Positions 9,917 through 18,472 of a stretch of 64,000 nt of DNA are shown here, piece by piece (positions within the stretch are counted from its first letter, which is position 1; each line of letters starts with the position of its first letter). This DNA comes from Glutamicibacter mishrai (GTDB lineage Bacteria > Actinomycetota > Actinomycetes > Actinomycetales > Micrococcaceae): positions 2,790,001 to 2,854,000 of the forward strand of contig NZ_CP032549.1 in the NCBI RefSeq assembly GCF_012221945.1, written 5' to 3'. The position numbers were made by a program, and so were the translations under genes. The notes under the pieces are model-generated. The model worked only from the letters and a program-made list of their open reading frames with translations. It was not told the DNA's origin and made no database searches.

Positions 9917-11476
9917 CTACTGCACCGTGAACTGCAGGCGCTGCCAGCCGCTGGCGCCATTGGGCACTGGGTTAGCTTTCTCGCGGGTCTGCAGCAGGCC
10001 CTGCGCATCGTAGGCGCGCACCGTGGCCGAATGTGCGCCGGGGGCAGCATCCTTCCATGCGAAGCGCCACTGCCGCCACGTATCCAAGGAGGCCTCGGCG
10101 GCAAGTTCGGCGTCTTCCCACGGTCCATCATCGATCTGCACCTGCACGCGGGAAATCCCGCGGGTCTGCGCCCACGCGGTTCCGCCCAACACAACCTCCC
10201 CGGCGGGAACCTTAGCGAACGGGCGAGGGGTATCGATCCGGGACGACATCTTGATGGGGCCTCGTTCGGACCAACCGCGAGTGGTCCAATAGGCAGCCTT
10301 GTCTTGGAACCGGGTGACTTCCAAATCGATCACCCATTTGGTTGCAGACACATAGCCGTACAGGCCCGGAACCACCATGCGAACCGGGAACCCATGCTCG
10401 AATGGCAGTGGCTCATCGTTCATGCCGATCGCCAGCAAGGCCATCCGGTCATCGCTCAGCACTTCCAGCGGGGTGGAAGCGCTGAAACCGTCATGGGAAG
10501 TGGAGAGCACCATATCGGCGCCGGCCTGCGGAATCGCGCGCTCCAGCAGGTGGCGCAGCGGGTAGCCAAGCCACTTGGCATTGCCTACCAGATCGCCGCC
10601 CACCGGATTCGATACGCAGGTCAGCGTCAGATGTGTTTCCACGAGCTCCTGGTCCAGCAGCTCGTCGAAGGTCATGGTGAATTCGTTTTCCACCATGCCG
10701 TGAACGCGCAAGGACCACTGCGCCGGGTCAACTTGCGGCACCGACAGCGCGGTGTCGATGCGGTAGAAATTCCGGTTCGGGGTGATGAATTGCGGCATGT
10801 TCGGGTCGTCAATCTGAACCCCCGCGGGCAGGGCCTTGGCCTTGGTCCGGGGCCTCGGCAATCGTAAGGCCTTGCGGGCAGCATCGGCCATGTTGCGCGA
10901 TGCGGCGAGCGATGTGGACACTCCGGTAGCTATGGCTGCGGCTGCCAGGGTCAAGGCCGAGCTGAGCAAGAAGGTTCTGCGGCTTGGACCGGATGCATCA
11001 GCATCCTGGCTCGGCCGTGGGGTCGTGGCTGCAATCAGTCGGCTGAGCCACTGAAGAATCCCGATGCCGGCCACCGCGCCGAGCACTGTAGGGGTAATAT
11101 CGAGCAGGCTGGTGGAGGCGCGAGCGGCCACGGCGCTGGACATCACCACAGCCAAGGCAATGATGGCGGTGCAGGCAAGGGCGAAGCTCCGCTTTGCCAG
11201 CAGGCCGATCAACGCGGAGAGGACCGTCGCGACGACGGCGATGGAAATGAACAGCGCCAGCTTGTCATTGGTGCCGAAGGTCGCGATGGCGAAGTCCTTG
11301 AGCCACGGGGGAGTCAAATCGATGATGGCCGAGCCCAAGGCGAAAAACGGTGACGAGGCGCTATTAAAAAATGCCGAAGCGAACTGGGCCACGGCGAACA
11401 TGGCTGCTGCCGAACAGAATCCAGCCACCGCGTAGAATACGAGAACTCTGTCTTTGCGTTTCGTTGAAATGTCCAC
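9917..11476 (-). CDS. Membrane-anchored molybdopterin-dependent oxidoreductase (sulfite oxidase family)
   Basis: About 519 residues. The N-terminal 150 residues carry four or so membrane segments (VLVFYAVAGFCSAAAMFAVA, then LALFISIAVVATVLSALIGL and others). A twin-Arg-like SRRTFLLSSALTLAAAA precedes a further hydrophobic helix. The catalytic domain follows (about 240-410) with the Mo-coordinating Cys in ETHLTLTCVSNPVGG, and then a C-terminal Mo-co dimerisation Ig-like domain (GTAWAQTRGISRVQVQIDDG). GTG 11476 is preferred because GAGGTG lies 6-7 bases before it; GTG 11482 is the longer option. It sits downstream of the sigK-rskA pair on the same strand. Substrate is not shown. Confidence 0.88.
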   Translation of the reverse strand: MDISTKRKDRVLVFYAVAGFCSAAAMFAVAQFASAFFNSASSPFFALGSAIIDLTPPWLKDFAIATFGTNDKLALFISIAVVATVLSALIGLLAKRSFALACTAIIALAVVMSSAVAARASTSLLDITPTVLGAVAGIGILQWLSRLIAATTPRPSQDADASGPSRRTFLLSSALTLAAAAIATGVSTSLAASRNMADAARKALRLPRPRTKAKALPAGVQIDDPNMPQFITPNRNFYRIDTALSVPQVDPAQWSLRVHGMVENEFTMTFDELLDQELVETHLTLTCVSNPVGGDLVGNAKWLGYPLRHLLERAIPQAGADMVLSTSHDGFSASTPLEVLSDDRMALLAIGMNDEPLPFEHGFPVRMVVPGLYGYVSATKWVIDLEVTRFQDKAAYWTTRGWSERGPIKMSSRIDTPRPFAKVPAGEVVLGGTAWAQTRGISRVQVQIDDGPWEDAELAAEASLDTWRQWRFAWKDAAPGAHSATVRAYDAQGLLQTREKANPVPNGASGWQRLQFTVQ

Positions 11477-11506
11477 TGCCACTCACCTCATGCGTTGCGA
11501 TCCATG

Positions 11507-11529
11507 TTCCCCTGCCGATCGCAGGGGAA
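11507..11529. terminator. Hairpin between rskA-type gene and molybdoenzyme gene
   Basis: TTCCCCTGC (11507-11515) pairs perfectly with GCAGGGGAA (11521-11529) around a 5-base loop. There is no strong T run on the minus strand. Possibly an attenuator that lowers read-through from sigK-rskA into the molybdoenzyme gene. Confidence 0.45.
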
Positions 11530-11599
11530 CAACCACTCACCATGTATTCGGAACATCCTTCGATGCGGATTGGAATCGGCTATGAGAGTTTTTGCGGCT

Positions 11600-12424
11600 T
11601 CACAGCGACTGGACCATGATGGGATCTGTTGTCGGGGCAGGGGATCCAGCAGCTGGCTCCACAGTGATCCCGAAATGCGTGATGTCCTTCATCGGATCTG
11701 AAACCATGATCATGCCATCGGCATCGGGGCCGGTGAGCATGCCCGCAGAAACTGCACCATCAGCCGAAATCAGCCATAGTTCATAGCCCTTGTCGCTGGA
11801 CAAAGCCGGCATGCCAGAGGTGGAAACAGCCATCAAGCCCTCATCGGCCGAATAGGAAAGAGTGATACGGGCTCCGTCCTCCAAGGTCTGCGTTTTTGAC
11901 TTCGCATCAGGGGCGCTCAGAATCCGCGTGAGCTCTTCTTCATGCGAGGCCATGGCGGCCATCTTGTTCTCCAACTCGCGCTGTTCGGAAGTTTGGTTGA
12001 TCGCCAATCCTCCCAAGGCGACTGCTGCCAGTAGCAGCACACCGGCGGCCAGGGCAAAGAAGCGCTGCGTACCGCGCCCTGTTCCTGCCTGCTGGACCGG
12101 AGGTTCTGAAGCGGAACCAGGTTCCCGCGGGGCCTCGGTGGCTGGAGCGGCTGCAGGGGAGTTGTCCAGGGTGGGCTCCTGGTCCTCAACGGGAGGCAGC
12201 TGCTCGGTGGTGCGGATGGCGGACATGATGTTGGCCTTCAACCGTGGCGGAGGCGCGACCGGTTGTGCCGCCAAGCCAAGCAGCCCGGCAGTTTCCTGCA
12301 GTGCGTCGAGTTCCTGGCGAGCCTGGTCGGAATTCGGAGACTGGTTGAGCAGCTGCTCGCGCTCTTTGTCTCCCAGGGCATCCGCGGCGAAGCTGTCGGT
12401 TCGCTCGTTCTTATGCTTGTCCAT
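11600..12424 (-). CDS. rskA: Anti-sigma-K factor (RskA family)
   Basis: 274 residues. Cytoplasmic N-terminal sigma-binding region (about 1-75, FAADALGDKEREQLLNQSPN and RPRLK-like basic helix), acidic Pro/Glu-rich linker, one membrane helix (FFALAAGVLLLAAVALGGLAI, about residues 130-150) and an extracytoplasmic RskA domain (ITLSYSADEGLMAVSTSGMP, then GYELWLISADG and PDADGMIMVSDPM). No HxxxCxxC zinc motif is seen, as in other RskA proteins. Its ATG overlaps the stop of the sigma gene by one base (TAATG), so the two are translationally coupled. Release would be by regulated proteolysis, known for the family. Confidence 0.9.
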   Translation of the reverse strand: MDKHKNERTDSFAADALGDKEREQLLNQSPNSDQARQELDALQETAGLLGLAAQPVAPPPRLKANIMSAIRTTEQLPPVEDQEPTLDNSPAAAPATEAPREPGSASEPPVQQAGTGRGTQRFFALAAGVLLLAAVALGGLAINQTSEQRELENKMAAMASHEEELTRILSAPDAKSKTQTLEDGARITLSYSADEGLMAVSTSGMPALSSDKGYELWLISADGAVSAGMLTGPDADGMIMVSDPMKDITHFGITVEPAAGSPAPTTDPIMVQSL

Positions 12425-13005
12425 TACGCCACTCCCATCAGGTCTCGAAGTTTGCTCATTCCATCGCGTATTCGCGTTTTGGCGGTTCCCACCGGTATTT
12501 TCAGCATCTCGGCGACTTCCAGATGGGTGTATCCGCCAAAGTAGGCCAGGTGTATGGCCTCTCGCTGTGGCGCGCTGAGCCGTTGCAGTGCCTGGGAGAC
12601 GCGCACGGTTTCATCGTGCAAGATGGCGTTCTCTTCCACATCATCGTAGCTGTCTTGGAAGTCCTTGATTCCAACGCGCAAATCCCGTGCTTGGCTTGCT
12701 TGGCTCGAACGCACACGGTCCACGGCCCGGCGGTGGGCAATGGTCAGCAGCCAGGAGGCTGCGGTGCCGCGGGCCGGATCAAAGCGCCGGGCCTGCTGCC
12801 ACGCTTCGACGAAAACTTCTTGGGTGACTTCTTCACTCTGCGCCCTGTCGCGAAGCACCCGCAGCACGAGTCCGAAGACTCGGGAAGCCATGGCATCGTA
12901 GAGCGATTCGAAGGCAGCTTCTTGTCCCAGCGCGACCTGTTGCATCAGGGCGTCCGGCGTTTGAACGGAATCGTCTTCCATGGAGTCGAGTCTATTTGAA
13001 CTCAT
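12424..13005 (-). CDS. sigK: ECF sigma factor, SigK-like
   Basis: 193 residues from ATG 13005, which has AGGA just upstream; the open frame continues to 13134. Region 2 (about residues 25-95: AFESLYDAMASRVFGLVLRV, AQSEEVTQEVFVEAWQQA, RGTAASWLLTIAHRRAVDRV) binds the -10 element; region 4 (about 130-190: LSAPQREAIHLAYFGGYTHL, then IPVGTAKTRIRDGMSKLRDL) binds the -35. The gene pair with rskA and the nearby fasciclin gene copy the layout of the mycobacterial sigK regulon. The fasciclin gene has a matching promoter-like sequence upstream. Confidence 0.9.
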   Translation of the reverse strand: MSSNRLDSMEDDSVQTPDALMQQVALGQEAAFESLYDAMASRVFGLVLRVLRDRAQSEEVTQEVFVEAWQQARRFDPARGTAASWLLTIAHRRAVDRVRSSQASQARDLRVGIKDFQDSYDDVEENAILHDETVRVSQALQRLSAPQREAIHLAYFGGYTHLEVAEMLKIPVGTAKTRIRDGMSKLRDLMGVA

Positions 13006-13106
13006 GAATCCTAGAGTCTCACGCATCTGTGTCTGTTTCGCTGTCTGCTGTTCCGTGGCGCTTTGCGAAAGTTGCCGATGAGGGAGCAACGGCCCGTTGC
13101 ACCAGC

Positions 13107-13145
13107 GAAGGTGATGCCTGGATCTGGACTCCATGCATCACCTTC
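13107..13145. terminator. Hairpin between fasciclin gene and sigK
   Basis: GAAGGTGATGC (13107-13117) and GCATCACCTTC (13135-13145) are perfect inverted repeats with a 17-base loop, 30 bases after the fasciclin stop on the minus strand. Likely separates the highly expressed lipoprotein transcript from sigK. Confidence 0.5.
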
Positions 13146-13174
13146 AGGCCACCGGACTTGCGATTGCGCCGTTG

Positions 13175-13837
13175 CTACTTTTTGGCTGGTGGCATCAGGA
13201 CGGTGTCCACCAGGTACACGGTCGCGTTGGCCGTCTGCACGCCACCGCAGATGACCGAAGCGCCATTGACTTCGAGGTCGTCTCCGCTGCCGGTGACTTC
13301 CACATCCTCGCCCTGGACGGTTGCATGGGTTCCGGGCAGATCATCCGGTGCGATCTGGCCGGGGATCACATGGTAGGTCAGGATGCTGGTCAGGGTGTCC
13401 GCGTCCTTGGCCACGGCGGCCAGGTCATCCTTGGGGATGGCGGCGAACGCATCGTCGACTGGGGCGAAGACGGTGAACTCGTCGCCGTTGAGGGTGTCGA
13501 CGAGGTCGACGTCTGCATTCAGCTTTCCGGAAACTGCGGAAGTCAGCGTGGTCAACAGCGGATTGTTCGAAGCTGCGACGGCCACTGGATCCTTGGCCAT
13601 TCCGGCTACCGAACCGTCACCGGTTGGCACTGCTTCTGCATAGGCCGCGCAACCGCTGCCCACCAGATTGCTTGCCGGATCCATTGCCGATTCGCTGGCC
13701 ATGGACGAGCTGCTCTCCGTGGCGGAGGCCGTGGGCGATTCCATGGTTTCCGAACCGGTCGAGCAGGCGCTCAGTCCCATGGCGGCGACTGCGATGAGCC
13801 CGAATGCTCCAGCGACTTTGCTGTATGTGCGATTCAT
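13175..13837 (-). CDS. Fasciclin-domain lipoprotein (MPT70/MPT83-like)
   Basis: 220 residues. Lipoprotein signal peptide (KVAGAFGLIAVAAMGLSAC; lipobox LSAC with Cys at about residue 25), a Ser/Glu-rich linker, then one FAS1 domain (about 80-218: NPLLTTLTSAVSGKLNADVD, EFTVFAPVDDAFAAI, ILTYHVIPGQIAPDDL, and the C-terminal NATVYLVDTVLMPP). AAGGAG lies 6 bases before ATG 13837. FAS1 lipoproteins MPT70/MPT83 are the main SigK targets in mycobacteria; the same pairing here, with the promoter match upstream, suggests it is the main output of SigK. Function in the cell envelope, probably adhesion or stress, is unproven. Confidence 0.93.
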   Translation of the reverse strand: MNRTYSKVAGAFGLIAVAAMGLSACSTGSETMESPTASATESSSSMASESAMDPASNLVGSGCAAYAEAVPTGDGSVAGMAKDPVAVAASNNPLLTTLTSAVSGKLNADVDLVDTLNGDEFTVFAPVDDAFAAIPKDDLAAVAKDADTLTSILTYHVIPGQIAPDDLPGTHATVQGEDVEVTGSGDDLEVNGASVICGGVQTANATVYLVDTVLMPPAKK

Positions 13838-13912
13838 GATTTTCTCCTTGATTCGCCGCGACTGATGTCGTCGGTGTTTTTCCTGTCTGTGCGGACCAGG
13901 TTGTCAATGAGC

Positions 13913-13940
13913 ATTCGGGGCAGGATGCCCAACGGATTGG
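13913..13940 (-). promoter_or_regulatory. Candidate SigK promoter of the fasciclin gene
   Basis: On the minus strand CCAATCC (complement of 13934-13940) is followed 15 bases later by CCGAAT (complement of 13913-13918). Mycobacterial SigK promoters have CCATCC and CCGAAT elements at about this distance. The -10 element would give a leader of roughly 70 bases before ATG 13837. The extra A in the -35 element is a deviation. Confidence 0.5.
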
Positions 13941-14095
13941 AATCTCTTGAAAAATTTATTCTGCGGCCAATTCGCGGAGCCCGGAAGGACTCATCTGCAA
14001 TCCGTGGCAGGAACAATCTGGGCTGCGACGTGGCATCGGCCACGGTTGAACTGCCAGACGGGTGAATTTTCTGCCTAAGCCATATACTGGAAGGC

Positions 14096-15019
14096 GTGAG
14101 TAAAGCCGGGCAGAACACTGAAGAGCAGGCCTCGGGCCTGGTACTAGTCGACAAAGATCAGGGAATGACCTCCCACGACGTGGTCGGGCGCATCCGCAGG
14201 CTGGCAGGCACCCGAAAAGTGGGGCACGCCGGCACTCTTGACCCGATGGCCACCGGCGTCTTGGTGGTCGGGGTCAACAAGGCCACCCGTCTGCTCACCT
14301 ACATCGTTGGCCATGACAAGACCTACACGGCAACGATCCGTCTCGGGCAGAACACTGTCACCGACGATGCCGAAGGCGAGATCATCTCGCAGCGCATCGC
14401 CGCAGCCGTCACCGATGAAGACATCGAGCGCGAAGTCGCCAAGCTTCGCGGGGACATCGAACAGGTGCCAAGCCAAGTCTCGGCGATCAAGGTTGATGGC
14501 AAGCGCTCCTACGCTCGCGTCCGCGCCGGGGAACAGGTAGAACTCAAGTCCCGCCCGGTCACCATTTCTCGCTTTGATATCCACGAGATCCGCCGCGAAA
14601 ACGGTGGCAAGATCCTCGACGTTGATGTCACCGTCTCCTGCTCTTCCGGAACATACATCCGTGCCCTGGCACGTGACCTCGGCGAAGCACTGGACGTAGG
14701 GGGACACCTCACCGCGCTGCGCCGCACCGAGGTTGGCCCCTACAAGATCGAGCTGACCCGGACGCTGGAACAGCTGGCCGATGAATTCGCCATGCTGCCG
14801 ATTGAAAAAGCCGCTGCCGCTTTGTTCCCAAACCGAACCGTCAGCGTTGATGAAGCCATTGAGCTTTCGTTCGGCCGAACCATTCGCGCTTCCCACCTGA
14901 GCATGGACATCGAGCCAGGGCAGACCGTCGCGGCGTTCGCGCCCAACGGGGTGCTGGTGGCGTTGTTGGAGGACAAAGGCGACAAAGCTCGCACTGCCCT
15001 CGTATTCACTGCGAAGTAA
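14096..15019 (+). CDS. truB: tRNA pseudouridine(55) synthase TruB
   Basis: Makes pseudouridine 55 in the T-loop of tRNAs. 307 residues from GTG 14096, after GGAAGG. Catalytic motif GHAGTLDPMATGVL near residues 43-56 with the nucleophilic Asp; the other family blocks (YVGHDKTYTATIRLGQNT-like region, VPSQVSAIKVDGKRSYARVR, CSSGTYIRALARDLG) follow in order, then an actinobacterial C-terminal extension. It is divergent from the fasciclin gene and starts a run of plus-strand genes through rpsO. Confidence 0.96.
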   Translation: MSKAGQNTEEQASGLVLVDKDQGMTSHDVVGRIRRLAGTRKVGHAGTLDPMATGVLVVGVNKATRLLTYIVGHDKTYTATIRLGQNTVTDDAEGEIISQRIAAAVTDEDIEREVAKLRGDIEQVPSQVSAIKVDGKRSYARVRAGEQVELKSRPVTISRFDIHEIRRENGGKILDVDVTVSCSSGTYIRALARDLGEALDVGGHLTALRRTEVGPYKIELTRTLEQLADEFAMLPIEKAAAALFPNRTVSVDEAIELSFGRTIRASHLSMDIEPGQTVAAFAPNGVLVALLEDKGDKARTALVFTAK

Positions 15020-15037
15020 TCCCGAAAGGACGAGCCG

Positions 15038-15400
15038 TTGTTTGCCTTGAACGGATTTTTTATCGCCGGTGCTGTGATTTGTGCAGTGGCATTGCTGGTG
15101 GCCATCGTGGCGACGGTTATTCGCAAGCACCCCGATGACTGGTCTTTGATCGGTGCCGCCGCTACCGAAGCTTTCCTGGTGGTCTACGGTATCGCCGCGG
15201 CCATCCGGCAGGCATCCGGAAATGCGGTGCAGGGTGATCCGTGGGAATTCTGGGGATACCTCATTACCGCGTTGGTGATGCCGCCGGTAGCGTTCTTCTG
15301 GGCGATCAGCGAAAAGAGCCGCTGGTCTAATGCGGTACTCGGCGCTTCGGCATTGGTCACTTTCATCATGCTGTTCCGCATGGAACAGATCTGGCACTAG
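15038..15400 (+). CDS. Small membrane protein, about four helices
   Basis: 120 residues from TTG 15038, preceded by AAAGGA at 15024-15029. Hydrophobic stretches at about 4-27, 40-58, 70-90 and 98-112 suggest four helices. Function unknown. Found between truB and ribF in the same direction as a second small membrane protein, with which it is probably co-transcribed (11 bases apart) and may act as a pair. Confidence 0.8.
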   Translation: MFALNGFFIAGAVICAVALLVAIVATVIRKHPDDWSLIGAAATEAFLVVYGIAAAIRQASGNAVQGDPWEFWGYLITALVMPPVAFFWAISEKSRWSNAVLGASALVTFIMLFRMEQIWH

Positions 15401-15411
15401 GAGTCATAGCC

Positions 15412-15879
15412 ATGGGCGACAAGCCACGCAACTCACGCATCCTTCAGGCAGCTGAAGCACGCTCCGCCGACAAATCACCCAAGCCGAGCCGGTCCACCGG
15501 ACTCGGCCGGGTCATCATCGCTGTGTATGGCATCTTGGCGTTGGCCGCAACGGTCCGCGGCGTGTACCAGATCCTGAGTAAGTTCGATGAAGCTCCGGTG
15601 GCATACACGCTGTCATTGATCTCCGGCTTGATCTACCTTCTGGCAACCTTCTCGCTCTCCTCGGCCAAGCCGAAGGCGTGGCTGCTGTCCTTGTGGGCGG
15701 TCAGCATCGAGCTGGTAGGTGTGATCGTCGTGGGCATCCTTTCGCTCACCCACCCGGAAATCTTTGCCCACCCATCGGTATGGAGCGGTTTCGGCCAGGG
15801 GTACGGATATATTCCATTGGTTCTGCCGATTGTCGGATTGTGGTGGCTGTACCGTAACCGCAGTGAGCGTCACGCCTAA
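15412..15879 (+). CDS. Small membrane protein with basic cytoplasmic N-terminus
   Basis: 155 residues. A charged N-terminal tail of about 35 residues is followed by four hydrophobic segments (IIAVYGILALAATVRGVYQI; LISGLIYLLATFSLS; LLSLWAVSIELVGVIVVGI; and GYIPLVLPIVGLWWLY). Ends in a short basic tail. Not recognised beyond this. It follows the preceding membrane protein by 11 bases and ends 62 bases before ribF. Confidence 0.8.
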   Translation: MGDKPRNSRILQAAEARSADKSPKPSRSTGLGRVIIAVYGILALAATVRGVYQILSKFDEAPVAYTLSLISGLIYLLATFSLSSAKPKAWLLSLWAVSIELVGVIVVGILSLTHPEIFAHPSVWSGFGQGYGYIPLVLPIVGLWWLYRNRSERHA

Positions 15880-15941
15880 AGACGTGTAAGAATTGCCTCG
15901 GTGGGATTTCTGCCCACCACAAGAATTTCTAAAGGAGCACA

Positions 15942-16895
15942 GTGCACTATTGGAAGGGCTTGGACGCCGTCCCCGCGGATATGGCTCCCACTGTCGTGAC
16001 CATTGGCAACTTTGACGGTGTGCATTTGGGACACTGCGAGGTCCTGGATGCCGCGGTCACGCAAGCAAAAGCGCGCTCTGCTCAATCCGTGGTCATCACC
16101 TTTGACCCGCACCCGGCCTTGGTGCATCGCCCGGACAATGCCCCAGAATTGATCATGGGCATCGCCGACCGGATTGATACCTTGGCCAGCGTCGGCTTGG
16201 ACGCAACATTGATGATCCATTACACGCTGGATTTCGCTGACCAAAGCGCCGAAGAATTTGTTCGTTCCATCATCGTCGAGAAGCTTCATGCGGTGGCCGT
16301 CGTCGTGGGCCATGACGTGCGCTTCGGTCGGAACAATTCCGGGGACTTCAGCTTCATGCAAGAACTGGGCAAGAAGTACAACTTTGACGTGATTGGCGTC
16401 GAAGACGTGGGGGACAAGCGCCGTTTGTCATCCACCTGGGTTCGCGAAGAACTGGCCGCGGGCAATGTTGAAGCTGCGGCCGCGATCCTTGGCCGGCCTC
16501 ATCGCATGCGTGGAGAAGTGGTCCATGGCCACGCCCGCGGACGTGAATTGGGTTTCCCTACGGCCAATCTGGATCCTGAAGCCACCGGCATCATTCCTGC
16601 CGACGGAGTCTACGCCGGATGGGTTATCGATGAGGCCGAGGTCCGCTGGCCAGCAGCCATTTCAGTGGGGTCAAACCCGACCTTCGACGGTGTTTCACGA
16701 GTCGTCGAGGCCCACGTGATCGATCGCCCAGAAGAAGGCGTAGAAGACTTTGACCTCTATGGCCAGCAGATCGTGGTGGAGTTCATCGCACACCTACGCC
16801 CCATGGTTGCCTACCGCGGCATCGAAGCACTGATTGAGCAGATGACCGAAGACGTAGATCAAGCCCGAACCGTTTTGGCCTCAGAACGCCACTAG
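15942..16895 (+). CDS. ribF: Bifunctional riboflavin kinase / FAD synthetase
   Basis: Converts riboflavin to FMN and then FAD. 317 residues from GTG 15942, with AAAGGAG ten bases before. N-terminal FAD synthetase (nucleotidyltransferase) domain with TIGNFDGVHLGH near residue 20 and VVVGHDVRFGRNNSGDF near 125; C-terminal flavokinase domain with RMRGEVVHGHARGRELGFPT near 185 (Thr-Asn motif continuing PTAN) and DLYGQQIVVEF near 265. Often placed between truB and rpsO in actinobacteria, as here. Confidence 0.97.
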   Translation: MHYWKGLDAVPADMAPTVVTIGNFDGVHLGHCEVLDAAVTQAKARSAQSVVITFDPHPALVHRPDNAPELIMGIADRIDTLASVGLDATLMIHYTLDFADQSAEEFVRSIIVEKLHAVAVVVGHDVRFGRNNSGDFSFMQELGKKYNFDVIGVEDVGDKRRLSSTWVREELAAGNVEAAAAILGRPHRMRGEVVHGHARGRELGFPTANLDPEATGIIPADGVYAGWVIDEAEVRWPAAISVGSNPTFDGVSRVVEAHVIDRPEEGVEDFDLYGQQIVVEFIAHLRPMVAYRGIEALIEQMTEDVDQARTVLASERH

Positions 16896-16900
16896 AATTC

Positions 16901-17686
16901 ATGGCTGATATCCCTTCCCTGCCGCAACGAGCCTTCGTGGTCAGCGCGCAACGACGTGATGAATTGGCTTCTGCGTTCCAGTCGGGCGCCGAAAGCTATG
17001 ACAAGATTCGTCCGTCCTATCCTGACGCAGCTTTGGACTTCACCCTGCAAAACCATCCAGTCAGGGCAGTGGATATCGGTTGCGGCTCGGGGATCTTCAC
17101 CGAGCAACTTGTGGGGCACGGCCTGGACGTTACCGCTGTTGACCCGTCCGAAGACATGCTTTCGGTTCTAGCCAAGCGCCTGCCTGAAGTAGCAACGCTC
17201 TGTGCTTCCGGTGAGGCAACTGGTCTGGCCGAGAACAGTTTTGATTTGGTGACCTACGCACAGGCCTGGCACTGGGTTGATCATCCCAAGGCAAGCGCAG
17301 AAGCCGCCAGGTTATTGCGTGACCATGGATGGCTGACGCTGCTGTGGAACCAATTGGACGTCTCGATTCCCTGGGTTCACCGGCTGGCTCGCATCATGCA
17401 CGCGGGCGACGTGCATCGCCCAGAGCTGGAACCGCCGCTAGGGCCGGAGTTCAAGAAGCCAGAACACGGTATTTGGCACTGGTCCATGCCGCTGGACTTC
17501 GACGAAATCGTTGAACTGACCAAATCCCGCAGCTATTACCGCAAGGCAACGGCAACGACGCAAGCCAAGGTCGAAGCGAATCTCCAGTGGTATTGGACCG
17601 AGCACCTTGGACACGAGCCATCGGAGAAGGTGCAGGTGCCGTATCTCACCCATGCTTGGAGGTCCCGCCGGCGTACCCGACGGTGA
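16901..17686 (+). CDS. Class I SAM-dependent methyltransferase
   Basis: 261 residues, five bases after ribF. Motif I AVDIGCGSGIFTEQLVGHGL near residues 46-65 binds S-adenosylmethionine; VTAVDPSEDMLSVLA (motif II/acidic loop), then GEATGLAENSFDLVTYAQAWHW (motif IV and post region). This is the UbiE/COQ5-like or methyltransferase-11 type; substrate unknown. The C-terminus is very basic (RSRRRTRR). The short spacing suggests co-transcription with ribF. Confidence 0.88.
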   Translation: MADIPSLPQRAFVVSAQRRDELASAFQSGAESYDKIRPSYPDAALDFTLQNHPVRAVDIGCGSGIFTEQLVGHGLDVTAVDPSEDMLSVLAKRLPEVATLCASGEATGLAENSFDLVTYAQAWHWVDHPKASAEAARLLRDHGWLTLLWNQLDVSIPWVHRLARIMHAGDVHRPELEPPLGPEFKKPEHGIWHWSMPLDFDEIVELTKSRSYYRKATATTQAKVEANLQWYWTEHLGHEPSEKVQVPYLTHAWRSRRRTRR

Positions 17687-17793
17687 TATGATTGACGATG
17701 GTTCTCGCTGCAGTCCGCGGTTGCGAGTATCCACCGCAAATGCTTCGGCGTTTGCACTGACTTATGAACGCGGTCCAACTCTAGGAGTTTGTT

Positions 17794-18063
17794 ATGGCAT
17801 TGGATGCCACTATCAAGAACGAAATCATCAAGGCTTACGCTACCCACGAGGGTGACACCGGTTCGCCTGAGGTTCAGATTGCCGTCATGTCCCGTCGTAT
17901 TTCGGACCTGACCGAGCACCTGAAGATGCACAAGCATGACCACCACACCCGCCGTGGCCTGATGGCTCTGGTTGGTCGTCGTCGTCGTATGCTCGGCTAC
18001 CTGAAGAACACCGACATCGAGCGTTACCGTTCGCTGATCGAGCGTCTGGGCCTGCGTAAGTAG
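17794..18063 (+). CDS. rpsO: 30S ribosomal protein S15
   Basis: 89 residues, full length. Typical S15 sequence: [40 protein letters not shown] and [18 protein letters not shown] lies 6 bases before ATG 17794. The 107-base upstream gap may hold its own promoter and a small CTCGC/GCGAG hairpin (about 17704-17727). A strong terminator follows. In most bacteria pnp is the next gene; here it lies 44 kb away. Confidence 0.98.
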   Translation: MALDATIKNEIIKAYATHEGDTGSPEVQIAVMSRRISDLTEHLKMHKHDHHTRRGLMALVGRRRRMLGYLKNTDIERYRSLIERLGLRK

Positions 18064-18080
18064 TCTCTCGCGCTGGTGCG

Positions 18081-18119
18081 AAAATCCCCGTCTTCCTTAG
18101 GGAAGGCGGGGATTTTTTT
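18081..18119 (+). terminator. Intrinsic terminator of rpsO
   Basis: AAAATCCCCGTCTTCC (18081-18096) pairs with GGAAGGCGGGGATTTT (18101-18116) with one G-T pair and a 4-base loop, followed by a T run. A textbook rho-independent terminator 17 bases after the rpsO stop; marks the left edge of the accessory block. Confidence 0.9.
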
Positions 18120-18472
18120 ATGCCCGAAAACGTCATGATGGCATCTTCCACTAAATTCCTTGCGGCACGAGTCCACACCCAGATGTCCTCATGCGACTGA
18201 TCATTGGAAATTTAGGACCTGAAGCTACCGCTAAGTCGCGACCAATTGCGACTCATTGGCCTCAAGACTAGGGCGTGTGCCTCTCGCATGTCCTCACGTT
18301 GCCTCTGGCTACATCAGGTGTAGTGCCAGGGGACTTCAAACGACATCTAATAGCGACTTTGACTTCGCATTTCACTGAATTTCAGCAGGTTTCAGAAGCC
18401 TTTTCTGACCTTTTCTGAAAGTGCTTTTATGGCTAGCAAGAGCCCGCACTTGTCAGGAATGGAGCACCGAAG
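18120..18472. promoter_or_regulatory. Intergenic region before the sulfonate operon with TTTCAG/TTTTCTGA repeats
   Basis: 353 bases with no gene seen. Its last 110 bases are AT-rich and hold clustered related hexamers: CTGAATTTCAG (18375-18385, a near palindrome), TTTCAG again at 18390-18395, and the direct repeat TTTTCTGA at 18401-18408 and 18411-18418 with a 10-base period. This spacing on one helix face fits binding of a regulator to the promoter of the ABC importer operon. The regulator is not identified. Confidence 0.45.

Noticed and set aside
13834-14154. 106-aa minus-strand frame between the fasciclin gene and truB
   Set aside because: It overlaps the start of truB on the opposite strand and the likely SigK promoter and has no ribosome site or family features.
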